NCBI RefSeq assembly: GCF_027497215.1
Contig: NZ_CP114904.1
Span: forward strand, 5,847,001-5,911,000
Direction of reading: 5' to 3'
Source: Micromonospora sp. WMMD812
GTDB lineage: Bacteria > Actinomycetota > Actinomycetes > Mycobacteriales > Micromonosporaceae
DNA length: 64,000 nt
The notes beneath the pieces are model-generated. The model did not search any database. It was not told where the DNA came from and saw nothing but the letters and a program-made list of their open reading frames with translations. The translations under genes were made by a program, and so were the position numbers. Below are positions 1 to 8,604 of this stretch, piece by piece (position 1 is the first letter of the stretch; each line of letters begins with the position of its first letter).

Positions 1-2317
1 GCTCGCGCTCTGGATCTTCGCCACCACGCTCACCTTCGGCCCCGCGCTCGACCTGCTCGCCGCGCGGACCTTCCTCTACGACCTCGGCCGCCCCGGCGAG
101 GCGGTCGTCGCCGAGCTCCAACGGGAACGTCGGCTCACGGTGGTGCAGCTCGCCGGCACCGAGCCGCTGCCCGCACTGGCCGAACAGCGGCAGCGGACCG
201 ACCGGGCGATCGACGAGCTGCGCCGGCGGGTGGCCGGCGAGGAGCTGCGGGACGCCGCCGGCGAGGCGCTGGAGGCCAGCGTCGACCGGCTGGTCACCGG
301 CTTGGACGCGCTGCCGGCCGGGCGGGACTTCATCGACCAGCGGAAGCTGGACCGCGCCGGCGCCCTGGGCCTCTACACCGGCGTGATCTCCTCGGCCTTC
401 CAGGCGTTCTCCGGGATGGCCGCGCTACCCGAAGTGGACCTCAACCGGCAGGCCCGCGCACTGACCGACCTCGGGCGGTCCCGGGAGCTGCTCGGGCAGG
501 CCGACGCCCTGCTCGCCGGTGCGCTGACCGCCGGCCGGTTCGCCGAGGGGGAGCACCTCCAGCTCGTGCAGATCATCGGCAACCAGCGGTTCCTCGCCGA
601 GAACGCGGTGGCCGACCTGCCCGCCGCGGACCGGACGACCTACCAGCGGCTGACCGAGGGGGAGGCGTTCGCCCGGCTGCGGACCATGCAGGACAGCCTG
701 GTCGTCGCCGACCGGTCGACACCCTCGGTCGACCCGGCCGCGTGGCAGACCAGCTACGACGCCGTCCAGCAGGAGCTGCGCGAGTTCGAGCTGGCGGCGG
801 CCGACGGTCTGGCGGACCGTTCGGTGCCGACGGCGGTGCGCGTCCTGGTCCGGCTCGCCGCCGCCGGCGTGCTCGGGTTGGTCGCCGTCGTGGTGTCGGT
901 GCTGGTGGCGGTGCGGGTCGGCCGTTCGCTCGCCCGGCGGCTCAGCGGCGTACGGAGCGCCGCCCTGGAGCTGGCCGAGAACCGGCTCCCGGACGTGGTG
1001 GCCCGGTTGCGCCGGGGCGAGCACGTCGACGTCGCCCGCGAGGCGCCCCCGCTGGAGTCCGGCGACGACGAGATCGGTCAGGTGGCGCGCGCGTTCACCG
1101 AGGTGCAGCGGACGGCGGTCCAGTCGGCGGTCGACGAGGTCACCCTGCGCCGGGGTCTCAACGAGGTGTTCCTCAACATCGCCCGGCGCAGTCAGGGCCT
1201 GGTGCACCGGCAGCTGGCACTGCTCGACCGGATGGAGCGGGGCGCCGAGGACCCGGACGAGCTGGCCGAGCTGTTCCAGGTGGACCACCTCGCCACCCGA
1301 CTCCGCCGGCACGCCGAGGACCTGGTCATCCTGGCCGGCGCGGCGCCCGGCCGAGGATGGCGCAACCCGGTCGCCATGGTCGACCTTGTCCGCGGCGCGA
1401 TCTCCGAGGTCGAGGCGTACGACCGGGTGGACATCACCGCCGTGCAGCCGGCGGGCCTGCTCGGGCGGGCGGTCGGCGACGTGATCCACCTGCTCGCCGA
1501 GCTGATCGAGAACGCGACCGCGTTCTCCCCGCCGGCCACCCGGGTCACCGTCGCCGGCCAGCGGGTCGCCAACGGCTACGCGCTGGAGATCACCGACCAG
1601 GGTCTGGGCATGTCGGACGCCGCGTTCGAGGACGCCAACCGTCGGCTGTCCCGGTCGCCCGAGTTCGACCCGGCCGAGAGCGCCCGGCTCGGCCTGTTCG
1701 TGGTGGCCCGACTGGCGGCCCGGCACGCCGTACGGGTGAGTCTGCGCCGGTCCGAGCCGGGCGGGGTGATCGCGGTGGTGCTCGTGCCCAGCGATCTGGT
1801 CACCGACGAACCGCCGCCGGCCGGTCTGGACCCGGCCGGCCGTGCCGCGGCGCGGCCGGACCGGCGGCTGGCGCGCGGGGCGCGGCGGAGCACGGTCCCC
1901 CGGCCACGCGCCGCGGCGAACCGCCGTGCGGCTACCGACCCGGCGGGCCCCGGCCGGTCGGCCGGCGCGCCGGTGTCCGGCGAGCCGGGGGGCAACGGCG
2001 CCGGGCCTCGGCCCACGCCGGCAGCGGACGAGGAGCCCCCGGCCGGCTCGGACATCGTCGGCGAGATCGACGGCCTGCCCCGCCGGGTCCGACGGCGCGC
2101 TCCGAGCGCCCGCCCCCGGCCGGCGGTCACCGACCAGCCCACCCCGCGCGCGCCGGAGGAGGTGCGCCGGGTGATGTCGGCGCTGCAGGCCGGCACCACC
2201 CGGGGGCGCCAGGCCGCCGGGGTGGCCCGCCCGGCGCCGTCCCCCGACGAACCGCCCCGGACGCCCGACGCCCCGGCGGCCGCGGAACCCCCGACCGAGA
2301 CTGAGAGGGACGCCTAG
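1..2317 (+). CDS. cvnA: Conservon sensor kinase-like ATPase CvnA (5' end outside window)
   Basis: The reading frame is open from base 2, so the start lies upstream of the window. About 771 residues are visible. A long extracytoplasmic stretch resembling a nitrate/nitrite-sensing (NIT) domain is followed by a membrane segment near visible residues 279-305, then a HAMP-like region. The GHKL ATPase domain carries an N box (ENATAF, near residue 500), a G1 box (DQGLGM) and a G2 box (GLFVVARLA). The last 170 residues are Pro/Ala/Arg-rich and probably disordered. The stop codon overlaps the start of the roadblock gene by one base, so translation is coupled. The gene order kinase, roadblock, DUF742, GTPase defines a conservon, a membrane-associated signalling complex known in Streptomyces. 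The ligand cannot be inferred. Confidence 0.93.
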   Translation, partial: LALWIFATTLTFGPALDLLAARTFLYDLGRPGEAVVAELQRERRLTVVQLAGTEPLPALAEQRQRTDRAIDELRRRVAGEELRDAAGEALEASVDRLVTGLDALPAGRDFIDQRKLDRAGALGLYTGVISSAFQAFSGMAALPEVDLNRQARALTDLGRSRELLGQADALLAGALTAGRFAEGEHLQLVQIIGNQRFLAENAVADLPAADRTTYQRLTEGEAFARLRTMQDSLVVADRSTPSVDPAAWQTSYDAVQQELREFELAAADGLADRSVPTAVRVLVRLAAAGVLGLVAVVVSVLVAVRVGRSLARRLSGVRSAALELAENRLPDVVARLRRGEHVDVAREAPPLESGDDEIGQVARAFTEVQRTAVQSAVDEVTLRRGLNEVFLNIARRSQGLVHRQLALLDRMERGAEDPDELAELFQVDHLATRLRRHAEDLVILAGAAPGRGWRNPVAMVDLVRGAISEVEAYDRVDITAVQPAGLLGRAVGDVIHLLAELIENATAFSPPATRVTVAGQRVANGYALEITDQGLGMSDAAFEDANRRLSRSPEFDPAESARLGLFVVARLAARHAVRVSLRRSEPGGVIAVVLVPSDLVTDEPPPAGLDPAGRAAARPDRRLARGARRSTVPRPRAAANRRAATDPAGPGRSAGAPVSGEPGGNGAGPRPTPAADEEPPAGSDIVGEIDGLPRRVRRRAPSARPRPAVTDQPTPRAPEEVRRVMSALQAGTTRGRQAAGVARPAPSPDEPPRTPDAPAAAEPPTETERDA

Positions 2318-2739
2318 TGCGGCAATCGACGAAGCAGAGCGCCGATCTCGACTGGCTGCTCGACGAGTTGGTGCAACGCGTACCGGCCGCCCGTGAGGCC
2401 GTGGTGCTGTCGGCGGACGGCCTGCTGATCGGCGCCTCCGCCGACCTCGACCGGGCCGACGCCGAGCACCTCTGCGCCCTGGCCGCCGGCTTCGCCAGCC
2501 TCGCCAGGGGGGCCAGCCGACACGTCGACGGCGGGCCGGTCCGGCAGACCGTGGTGGAGATGGAGTCCGCGTACCTCTTCGTCACGACCGCCGGTCAGGG
2601 CGCCTGCCTCGCCGTCGTGAGCGACGCGGACGCGGACATCGGTCTGGTCGCGTACGAGATGGCGATGCTGGTCATCCGGGTGGGTGAGAATCTGAGCGCC
2701 CCCGCCCGTCCGACAGCGGGGGCCGGCGATGCGGACTGA
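2317..2739 (+). CDS. cvnB: Roadblock/LC7 domain protein CvnB
   Basis: This 140-residue protein has the roadblock/LC7 fold pattern (DWLLDELVQRVPAAREAV, then SADGLLIGAS), typical of regulators that act on small Ras-like GTPases. It starts with GTG inside the cvnA stop (TAGTG) and overlaps the following DUF742 gene by 11 bases, so all four conservon genes are coupled. In characterised conservons CvnB binds the other members and is thought to control nucleotide turnover by CvnD. It is soluble and has no signal peptide. Assignment rests on family pattern plus the fixed neighbourhood and is secure. Confidence 0.93.
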   Translation: MRQSTKQSADLDWLLDELVQRVPAAREAVVLSADGLLIGASADLDRADAEHLCALAAGFASLARGASRHVDGGPVRQTVVEMESAYLFVTTAGQGACLAVVSDADADIGLVAYEMAMLVIRVGENLSAPARPTAGAGDAD

Positions 2740-3109
2740 GCCGCCGGGGCCGCAGCACGAGTGGCTGGACGGCGAGGCCGGCCCGGTCGTCCGCCCCTAC
2801 ACCCTGACCGGCGGTCGGGTGCGCTCCGCGGTCGACGGCTTCGACCTGGTCGCGTACGTCCTGGCCGGGCCCGACGCCGCCGACCCGCAGCTGCCGCCGG
2901 AGCACCGGCGCCTGGTGGAGCTGGCCCACCAGCCGGTCCCCGTGGCGGAGTTGGCCGTCGAGCTGGACCTCGCCGTCGGCGTGGTCCGGGTTCTGCTCGG
3001 GGACCTGCTCGACCGCGGTCTGGTCGCGGTGCACGAGCCGCCCGCCGCGGCCCACCTACCCCACGACGAGATCCTCAAGGCGGTGGTCAGTGGACTCCGT
3101 GCGCTATGA
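2729..3109 (+). CDS. cvnC: DUF742 family protein CvnC
   Basis: This 126-residue protein carries the DUF742 hallmarks. An N-terminal segment VRPYTLTGGR is followed by a winged-helix-like C-terminal part in which LAVEL and VVRVLLGDLLDRGLV form the recognition region. It always lies third in conservons, between the roadblock protein and the GTPase. ATG 2729 lies inside the end of cvnB, and its last 20 bases overlap the start of cvnD. Its molecular role is unknown in general; it is regarded as part of the complex with the kinase and GTPase. Nothing in its sequence departs from the family. Confidence 0.92.
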   Translation: MRTEPPGPQHEWLDGEAGPVVRPYTLTGGRVRSAVDGFDLVAYVLAGPDAADPQLPPEHRRLVELAHQPVPVAELAVELDLAVGVVRVLLGDLLDRGLVAVHEPPAAAHLPHDEILKAVVSGLRAL

Positions 3110-3743
3110 CCGAGCCGGGGCCGGGGCCGGGGCCGGGACCGGGGCCCGGGCCGGGGCCCGGGCCGGGGGCAACGGCACCCGGATCCCGCTGGCCCTGAAG
3201 ATCCTCGTCGCCGGCGGGTTCGGGGCCGGCAAGACGACGCTGGTGAGCGCGTTGAGCGAGGTCCGGCCGTTGCAGACCGAGGAGATCCTGTCCGGCGCCG
3301 GCGTCGGCACGGACGACCTCTCCGGGGTGGAGGCCAAGTCGACCACGACGGTCGCGATGGACTTCGGCCGGATCACCATCAACGACGACCTCCAGCTCTA
3401 CCTCTTCGGCACGCCGGGGCAGGACCGCTTCTGGTTCCTCTGGGACGAGCTGGCCTTCGGCGCGCTCGGAGCGGTGGTGCTCGCCGACACCCGGCGGCTG
3501 GCCGACTGCTTCCCCTCGATCGACTACTTCGAGCAGCGCGGGATCCCGTTCGTGGTGGGGGTGAACTGCTTCGAGAACTCCCGCCGGTTCGACCTGGACA
3601 CCGTGCGCCAGGCCCTCGACCTCGACCCCGAGGTTCCGCTGGTGCTCTGCGACGCGCGGGACCGGCAGTCCGGCAAGCTCGTGCTGATCTCGCTGGTCGA
3701 GCATGTGGCCCGTCAGCGGGGCGAACCGGTGCCGGCGGCCTGA
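3090..3743 (+). CDS. cvnD: Small GTPase-like ATP/GTP-binding protein CvnD
   Basis: This 217-residue Ras-like protein has a P-loop GGFGAGKT at residues 42-49, a switch region TTVAMDFG and a Walker B/G3 element FGTPGQDRF. The G4-like site reads VGVNCF instead of canonical NKxD, as is common in conservon GTPases. GTG 3090 was chosen because it gives the usual MDSVRYD beginning; GTG 3099 is a possible alternative. Residues 9-27 are an Ala-Gly-rich linker encoded by nine tandem CCGGGG-type hexamers, and this is the odd part. The gene closes the conservon operon. It probably acts as the molecular switch controlled by CvnA/CvnB at the membrane. Confidence 0.92.
   Translation: MDSVRYDRAGAGAGAGTGARAGARAGGNGTRIPLALKILVAGGFGAGKTTLVSALSEVRPLQTEEILSGAGVGTDDLSGVEAKSTTTVAMDFGRITINDDLQLYLFGTPGQDRFWFLWDELAFGALGAVVLADTRRLADCFPSIDYFEQRGIPFVVGVNCFENSRRFDLDTVRQALDLDPEVPLVLCDARDRQSGKLVLISLVEHVARQRGEPVPAA
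3115..3168 (+). repeat. Nine tandem GC hexamers inside cvnD
   Basis: Nine consecutive 6-bp units (CCGGGG, with CCGGGA and CCCGGG variants) lie in frame in the 5' part of cvnD and encode alternating Ala-Gly, with Thr and Arg at variant units. A length change by whole units would keep the frame and only alter the N-terminal linker. The G-runs could form a quadruplex. Confidence 0.9.
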
Positions 3744-3840
3744 GAGGCGCGGAATTCGGCCGCACCGGGAGGGCTAACCGGGCGGGATCCCGGGAAGCCT
3801 CTGGTTGGATCTGACGGAGGAGCGGCGGAGGGCGGGATCG

Positions 3841-4878
3841 GTGAACGGTCGGGGCGAGGTCGTCCACATCGGGTGCTACACGGCGGACAGCGGCGGGCGC
3901 GGGACGGGCATCGTGGCCGCCCGGCGTGACCCGGCCTCCGGCGGGCTGACCCTGCTGGGCACGGTCGCGGAGACCGCCGCACCGTCCTTCCTCGCCCGGC
4001 ACCCCACCCTGCCCGTGCTGTACGCGGTCAACGAGTTGCCCGCCGGTGCGGTCGGCGCGTGGCGGGTGGGCGTCGACGGCGACCTGACGCCGCTGGGCAG
4101 CCGCCCCACCGGCGGCGCCGAGCCGTGTCACCTGGCCGTTCTCCCGGACGGCGGTCACCTCGTGGCGGCCAACTACGGCGGGGGCAGCGTGACCGTCTTC
4201 CCGCTCGACCCGCGGGGCGTGCCGGGCGAGCGCAGCGACCTCGTCGTGCACGAGGGCCACGGGGCAGACCCGGAGCGCCAGGGCCAGGCGCACGCGCACA
4301 TGGTCTCGCCGGACCCGGGCCGCGGCCCGTTGTTCGCCGTCGACCTGGGCACCGACTCGGTCTACCGGTACGACCTCGACGCGGCCTCCGGTCGGCTGGT
4401 GCCCCGGGCGCCGCGGGTGCGTACGCCGGCCGGCGCGGGGCCCCGGCACCTGGCCCGCCATCCGGACGGGCGGCGGTGCTACCTGGTCGGCGAGCTGGAC
4501 GCGACGGTGACCGGCTACGAGCTGACGGCCGACGGGTCACTGCACCAGCGCAGCCGGGTGGACGCGAGCGGGCGCCCCGGCCACGTCCAGCCGTCGGAGA
4601 TCGCGGTGCGGCCGGACGGGCTGTTCCTCTACGTGGCGAACCGGGGAGTCGGCACGATTGCCGTCTTCGACCTGCGAGGGGAGCAGCCGGAGCTGGTCTC
4701 CGAAGTGGACACCGGCGGGGAGTGGCCACGGCACTTCGCGTTGATCGGCGAGCACCTCTACGTCGCCGACGAGCGGGCCGACATGGTCCGTGTCTTCCGG
4801 GTCGACCCCGCGACCGCGGCGCCCGTCGCGGTCGGTGAACCTGTCCCGGTGCCGAGCCCGACCTGCGTCCTGGCCTGA
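3841..4878 (+). CDS. Lactonase family beta-propeller protein (6-phosphogluconolactonase-like)
   Basis: The 345-residue product is a seven-bladed beta-propeller of the YbhE/3-carboxymuconate cyclase-like lactonase family. Repeated blade motifs include HPTLPVLYAVNE, PCHLAVLPDGGHLVAANYGGGSV, GPRHLARHPDG and SEIAVRPDGLFLYVANRG. Characterised relatives hydrolyse 6-phosphogluconolactone in the pentose phosphate pathway, but others act on different lactones, so the substrate is inferred. GTG 3841 was chosen because GGAGGG lies 8 bases upstream; the frame is open from TTG 3805 but that start has no ribosome site. It stands alone, about 100 bases after the conservon, with no signal peptide. Confidence 0.85.
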   Translation: MNGRGEVVHIGCYTADSGGRGTGIVAARRDPASGGLTLLGTVAETAAPSFLARHPTLPVLYAVNELPAGAVGAWRVGVDGDLTPLGSRPTGGAEPCHLAVLPDGGHLVAANYGGGSVTVFPLDPRGVPGERSDLVVHEGHGADPERQGQAHAHMVSPDPGRGPLFAVDLGTDSVYRYDLDAASGRLVPRAPRVRTPAGAGPRHLARHPDGRRCYLVGELDATVTGYELTADGSLHQRSRVDASGRPGHVQPSEIAVRPDGLFLYVANRGVGTIAVFDLRGEQPELVSEVDTGGEWPRHFALIGEHLYVADERADMVRVFRVDPATAAPVAVGEPVPVPSPTCVLA

Positions 4879-5113
4879 CTGCACCGCGCCGCGAGCCCGC
4901 GCGCCCCCGGCGACGGCGGCACGGGGACCGGCCACCCTGGGCCATGGGCCACCGGGGCCGCGCCACGGCCCGCCGGTCGGCTCGGATCATCGACCCATGT
5001 CACCACTCGGCGAGGCCAGGCCGCCACTCTCCGTCGACAATTGGCGATCAACTGTATCTCCTCCGTAACTTTCGTCCGTTCGGTTGTGGCAAGACGCCAT
5101 TCGGATACGCAAG

Positions 5114-6880
5114 ATGGTCTCCGTGTCAGCGGGCCGCCATCGCATGCATTCAAAACTCCGTGGAGTCGCCGCCGCCGCCTCGGCGACGGCGCTCGTCGTC
5201 GTTGCGGCGGGCACCTGGTTCGGTTACCGGGAGTTGATAAAACCCTCCTGCTCCGGGAAGATCGAACTCTCCGTGGCGGTCGCCTCCGAGCTCGCGCCCG
5301 CGGTGGACGCCGCCGCCGCGCAGTGGGTCGACGACGGTGCCGCCGTGGGCGGCACCTGCATCGCGGTCAATGTCTCCGCGTCCGACCCGATGGAGGTCGC
5401 CTCGGTGGTCGCCGCCAAGCACGGCGCGATCCTCGCCGGCGTCGGCCAGGCCAGCGGCACCGCGGTCACCCCGGACGTGTGGATCCCGGACTCCTCCACC
5501 TGGCTGCTGCGGCTGAAGAAGGACGCGACGGCGTTCGCCCCGACGAACGGCGCCTCGATCGCGCGCAGCCCGGTGGTCGTCGCGATGCCGGAGCCGATCG
5601 CGACGCGGATCGGCTGGCCGGACGCGAAGCTGACCTGGACCGACCTGCTGAAGCAGGTGAACGGCAGCAAGCCGTTGCGCACCGGCATCGTCGAGCCCAC
5701 CCGGGACGCGGCCGGTCTCTCCGGTCTGATGTCGCTGACCACGGCGGCCAACGGGGCGGGTGGCGACGCCCAGCGGAACACGGTGGGCGCGCTGCGCGCG
5801 CTGGCGACCGGCCGTTCGGCGCTGCGCAACGACCTGCTGGCCCGGTTCCCGACCTCCGACGACCCGACGGCGATCGCGAGCGGTCTCGGGGCCGCGGCGC
5901 TCTCCGAAGAGGACGTCATCGCGTACAACAGCAAGAAGCCGCCGGTTCCGCTGGCCGCGCTCTACCTGGAGCCGGCGCCGGCGCCGCTGGACTACCCATA
6001 CGCGGTGCTGCCTGGCATCGAGCCGGCCAAGGCCTCCGCGGCGCGGGTGCTGTACGAGGTGCTCACCACCGCGACCTTCCGCAACCGGCTCGCAGGCGTG
6101 TCGCTGCGCGCGCCGGACGGCAACTGGGGCGACGGCTTCAAGGCGCCGCAGGGCGCACCGAGCCCGGCGGGCGGGCCGTCGACCGCGCCGGCCAACGGCG
6201 GCACGGCGGCCGGCGGGCTGGACCCGGTCGCGATCGACCGCGTCGTCTCCAGTTGGTCCATCGCCACCCAGACGGGCCGCATGCTCGCCGTCATCGACGT
6301 GTCCGGCTCGATGAAGGACGAGGTGCCGACCGCCAACAACCGCACCCGCGAGGAGGTCACGGTCGAGGCCGCCATGCGCGGTCTCAGCCTCTTCGACGAC
6401 TCGTGGCAGATCGGCCTCTGGACCTTCTCCACCAACCTGGTCGGCAGCCGGGACTACAAGGAACTCGTGCCGATCGGCCCGCTCTCCAGTCAGCGCGGCA
6501 GGCTCGAGGGCGCGTTGAGCACCGTGAAGCCGTCGAGCGGCAACACCGGCCTCTACGACACCATGCTCGCCGCCTACAAGACGGTGCAGGCGGACTGGCA
6601 GCCGGGCCGGGTGAACTCGATCGTGCTCTTCACCGACGGCAAGAACGAGGACGACAACGGCATCACCCAGGCGAAGCTGCTCTCCGAGCTGAAGCGCCTC
6701 GCCGACCCGGAGCGCCCGGTGCAGGTCATCATCATCGGTATCGGTGACGGCGTCAGCAAGGCCGAGCTGGACTCGATCGTCAAGGAGACCGGCGGCGGCA
6801 GCTTCGTCACCAAGAACCCGACGGAGATCGGCGCGATCTTCCTCAAGGCCATCGCGCTGCGGCCGCCAGCACCGCGCTGA
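5114..6880 (+). CDS. Secreted or anchored substrate-binding and VWA domain protein
   Basis: The 588-residue protein begins with a short basic stretch and one hydrophobic segment (residues 17-35), so it is exported or membrane-anchored. Residues about 45-350 resemble a periplasmic substrate-binding protein of the SBP_bac_11 type. The C-terminal part, from about 390, is a von Willebrand factor A domain with an intact MIDAS: DVSGS near 393, a threonine loop, and FTDGKNE near 505. A Pro/Ala/Gly linker joins the two. ATG 5114 is preferred; TTG 5084, GTG 5123 and ATG 5144 are also in frame and no start has a convincing ribosome site. It is followed directly by a strong intrinsic terminator, so it forms a single-gene unit. 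Its ligand and partner are unknown. Confidence 0.85.
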   Translation: MVSVSAGRHRMHSKLRGVAAAASATALVVVAAGTWFGYRELIKPSCSGKIELSVAVASELAPAVDAAAAQWVDDGAAVGGTCIAVNVSASDPMEVASVVAAKHGAILAGVGQASGTAVTPDVWIPDSSTWLLRLKKDATAFAPTNGASIARSPVVVAMPEPIATRIGWPDAKLTWTDLLKQVNGSKPLRTGIVEPTRDAAGLSGLMSLTTAANGAGGDAQRNTVGALRALATGRSALRNDLLARFPTSDDPTAIASGLGAAALSEEDVIAYNSKKPPVPLAALYLEPAPAPLDYPYAVLPGIEPAKASAARVLYEVLTTATFRNRLAGVSLRAPDGNWGDGFKAPQGAPSPAGGPSTAPANGGTAAGGLDPVAIDRVVSSWSIATQTGRMLAVIDVSGSMKDEVPTANNRTREEVTVEAAMRGLSLFDDSWQIGLWTFSTNLVGSRDYKELVPIGPLSSQRGRLEGALSTVKPSSGNTGLYDTMLAAYKTVQADWQPGRVNSIVLFTDGKNEDDNGITQAKLLSELKRLADPERPVQVIIIGIGDGVSKAELDSIVKETGGGSFVTKNPTEIGAIFLKAIALRPPAPR

Positions 6881-6899
6881 CTGCCCGGACAGTCGACAA

Positions 6900-6940
6900 G
6901 GGCCCGTCGTGCGGCTGAAGCCGTACGGCGGGCCCTTTTT
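6900..6940 (+). terminator. Intrinsic terminator after the SBP-VWA gene
   Basis: A 16-bp inverted repeat (GGGCCCGTCGTGCGGC pairing with GCCGTACGGCGGGCCC, one mismatched pair) with a TGAA loop is followed by five T residues. It starts 20 bases after the stop codon at 6880. Confidence 0.92.
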
Positions 6941-7095
6941 CGTGGTGTTGGCGACCGGTAAAAGTGACGGCAATACGTCGGAAGCAATCGGCAGCGATAG
7001 TTGTCGGGGCAGGATGTCGACGTGTTCCGGCGTCGTCGGTCCGCACCCCGGCCGATCGTCGACCATGGTCGTGCCGCGCGAAGTGGGAGGTGCCG

Positions 7096-8580
7096 GTGAC
7101 CTCAGCGACGCTGTTGACCCCTGCCAGGACGGCGTCGGGCACGGACGCCGACGCGTCCGGCGCCCTCGACCGGGCCGACGAGCGGGCCTACATCCGGGTC
7201 CTGGTGGTGCTGGACACCGCCGTCCTGACCGTCGCGCTGCTGGTGGGTTACCTGGCCCGCTTCGGCGACGGGGAACCGAGCAGCTGGCAGATCTCGTACG
7301 TGCTGGTGGCCCCCGCGCTGATGCTCGCCTGGCTGGTCTCGCTCAAGGCGCTCGGCTGCTACGACGACCGGGTGATCGGCTACGGCGCGGACGAGTACCG
7401 CCGGGTCGGCACGGCGAGCCTGCGGTTGGCCGGTGGGGTCGCCATCCTCGGCTACGTCGCCGACCTGAACGTCTCCCGGGGCTTCCTGGCCATCTCCTTC
7501 GCCGTGGGCCTCGTCGGCCTCGAGGCGGCGCGGTTCGCCGCCCGCAAGCGGCTGCACCGGGCCCGGTCGAACGGCGACGGCTGGTCCCGCAGGGTGCTGG
7601 TGGTCGGCGACACCGCGCACGTGCTGGAACTGGTGCTCACCCTGCGCCGGGAGCCGTACGCCGGCTACCACGTGGTCGGGGCGTGCATCCCGGACGCGTT
7701 GCTGGCACCCGTCGCGCAGCGGTTGGGGGACGTGCCGGTGGTCGGGTCGCTGCGGGGCATCCCGGAGGCGGCCGCCGCGATCGGGGCGGACACCATCGCC
7801 GTCACTGCCTCCGGGGAGCTGACGGCCACCCGGCTGCGCCGGCTCGGCTGGCAGCTGGAGGGGACCGGGATCGACCTCGTGGTCGCGCCGGCGCTGACCG
7901 ACGTCGCCGGTCCGCGGATCCACACCCGACCGGTCGCCGGCCTACCGTTGATCCACGTGGAGGCGCCCGAGTTCCGGGGCGCCCGCAAGCTGGTCAAGGG
8001 CCTCGTCGACCGGGCCACCGCCACGATCGCGCTGACCGTGCTGCTGCCGCTGCTGGCGATCATCGCGGTGGCCATCCGGCTGGACAGCCGGGGGCCGGTC
8101 TTCTTCCGGCAGACTCGGGTCGGCCAGGGCGGCAGCGAGTTCGGCGTCTGGAAGTTCCGCACGATGGTGGTCAACGCGGACGAGCTCCTCGCCGAGTTGG
8201 TCGCCCGGAACGAGACCGACGGCCTGATGTTCAAGATGCGCGACGACCCGCGGGTCACCCGGGTCGGGCGGCTGCTGCGCAAGTGGTCGCTGGACGAGCT
8301 GCCGCAGCTGGCCAACGTCCTGCTCGGGCAGATGAGCCTGGTCGGTCCCCGCCCGCCGCTCCCGTCCGAGGTGGCCCGCTACGACGGGGACGTGGCCCGG
8401 CGGCTGCTGGTCAAGCCCGGCATGACCGGGCTCTGGCAGGTCAGCGGCCGGTCCGACCTCAGCTGGGAGGACGGCATCCGGCTCGACCTCTACTACGTCG
8501 AGAACTGGTCGCTCGCGGCCGACCTCACCATCCTGTGGAAGACCTTCGGCGCGGTGGTCAACAGCCGCGGCGCCTACTGA
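7096..8580 (+). CDS. Polyprenyl-phosphate sugar-1-phosphate transferase (exopolysaccharide priming enzyme)
   Basis: The 494-residue membrane protein has an N-terminal block of about four membrane helices, a nucleotide-binding-like central domain, and a C-terminal bacterial sugar transferase domain (residues about 300-494). The last contains KFRTMV, DELPQL, LVGPRPPLPSE and KPGMTGLWQVSGRSDL. Such enzymes transfer a sugar-1-phosphate from UDP-sugar to undecaprenyl phosphate, the first step of capsule or exopolysaccharide synthesis. GTG 7096 is preferred because GGGAGG lies 5 bases upstream; the frame is open from GTG 6964. No glycosyltransferases, flippase or polymerase genes are nearby, so it is an orphan priming gene. 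Confidence 0.9.
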   Translation: MTSATLLTPARTASGTDADASGALDRADERAYIRVLVVLDTAVLTVALLVGYLARFGDGEPSSWQISYVLVAPALMLAWLVSLKALGCYDDRVIGYGADEYRRVGTASLRLAGGVAILGYVADLNVSRGFLAISFAVGLVGLEAARFAARKRLHRARSNGDGWSRRVLVVGDTAHVLELVLTLRREPYAGYHVVGACIPDALLAPVAQRLGDVPVVGSLRGIPEAAAAIGADTIAVTASGELTATRLRRLGWQLEGTGIDLVVAPALTDVAGPRIHTRPVAGLPLIHVEAPEFRGARKLVKGLVDRATATIALTVLLPLLAIIAVAIRLDSRGPVFFRQTRVGQGGSEFGVWKFRTMVVNADELLAELVARNETDGLMFKMRDDPRVTRVGRLLRKWSLDELPQLANVLLGQMSLVGPRPPLPSEVARYDGDVARRLLVKPGMTGLWQVSGRSDLSWEDGIRLDLYYVENWSLAADLTILWKTFGAVVNSRGAY

Positions 8581-8604
8581 GCCCGGCTGCCGGGCGGGGT
8601 CGGG

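Noticed and set aside
425..1726. Long minus-strand open frame inside the cvnA gene.
   Set aside because: Shadow frame with no family pattern; the plus-strand frame carries clear kinase boxes.
5041..6747. A 568-residue plus-strand frame overlapping the SBP-VWA gene.
   Set aside because: Arg/Gly/Ala-rich translation typical of a shifted frame; the correct frame has all VWA motifs.
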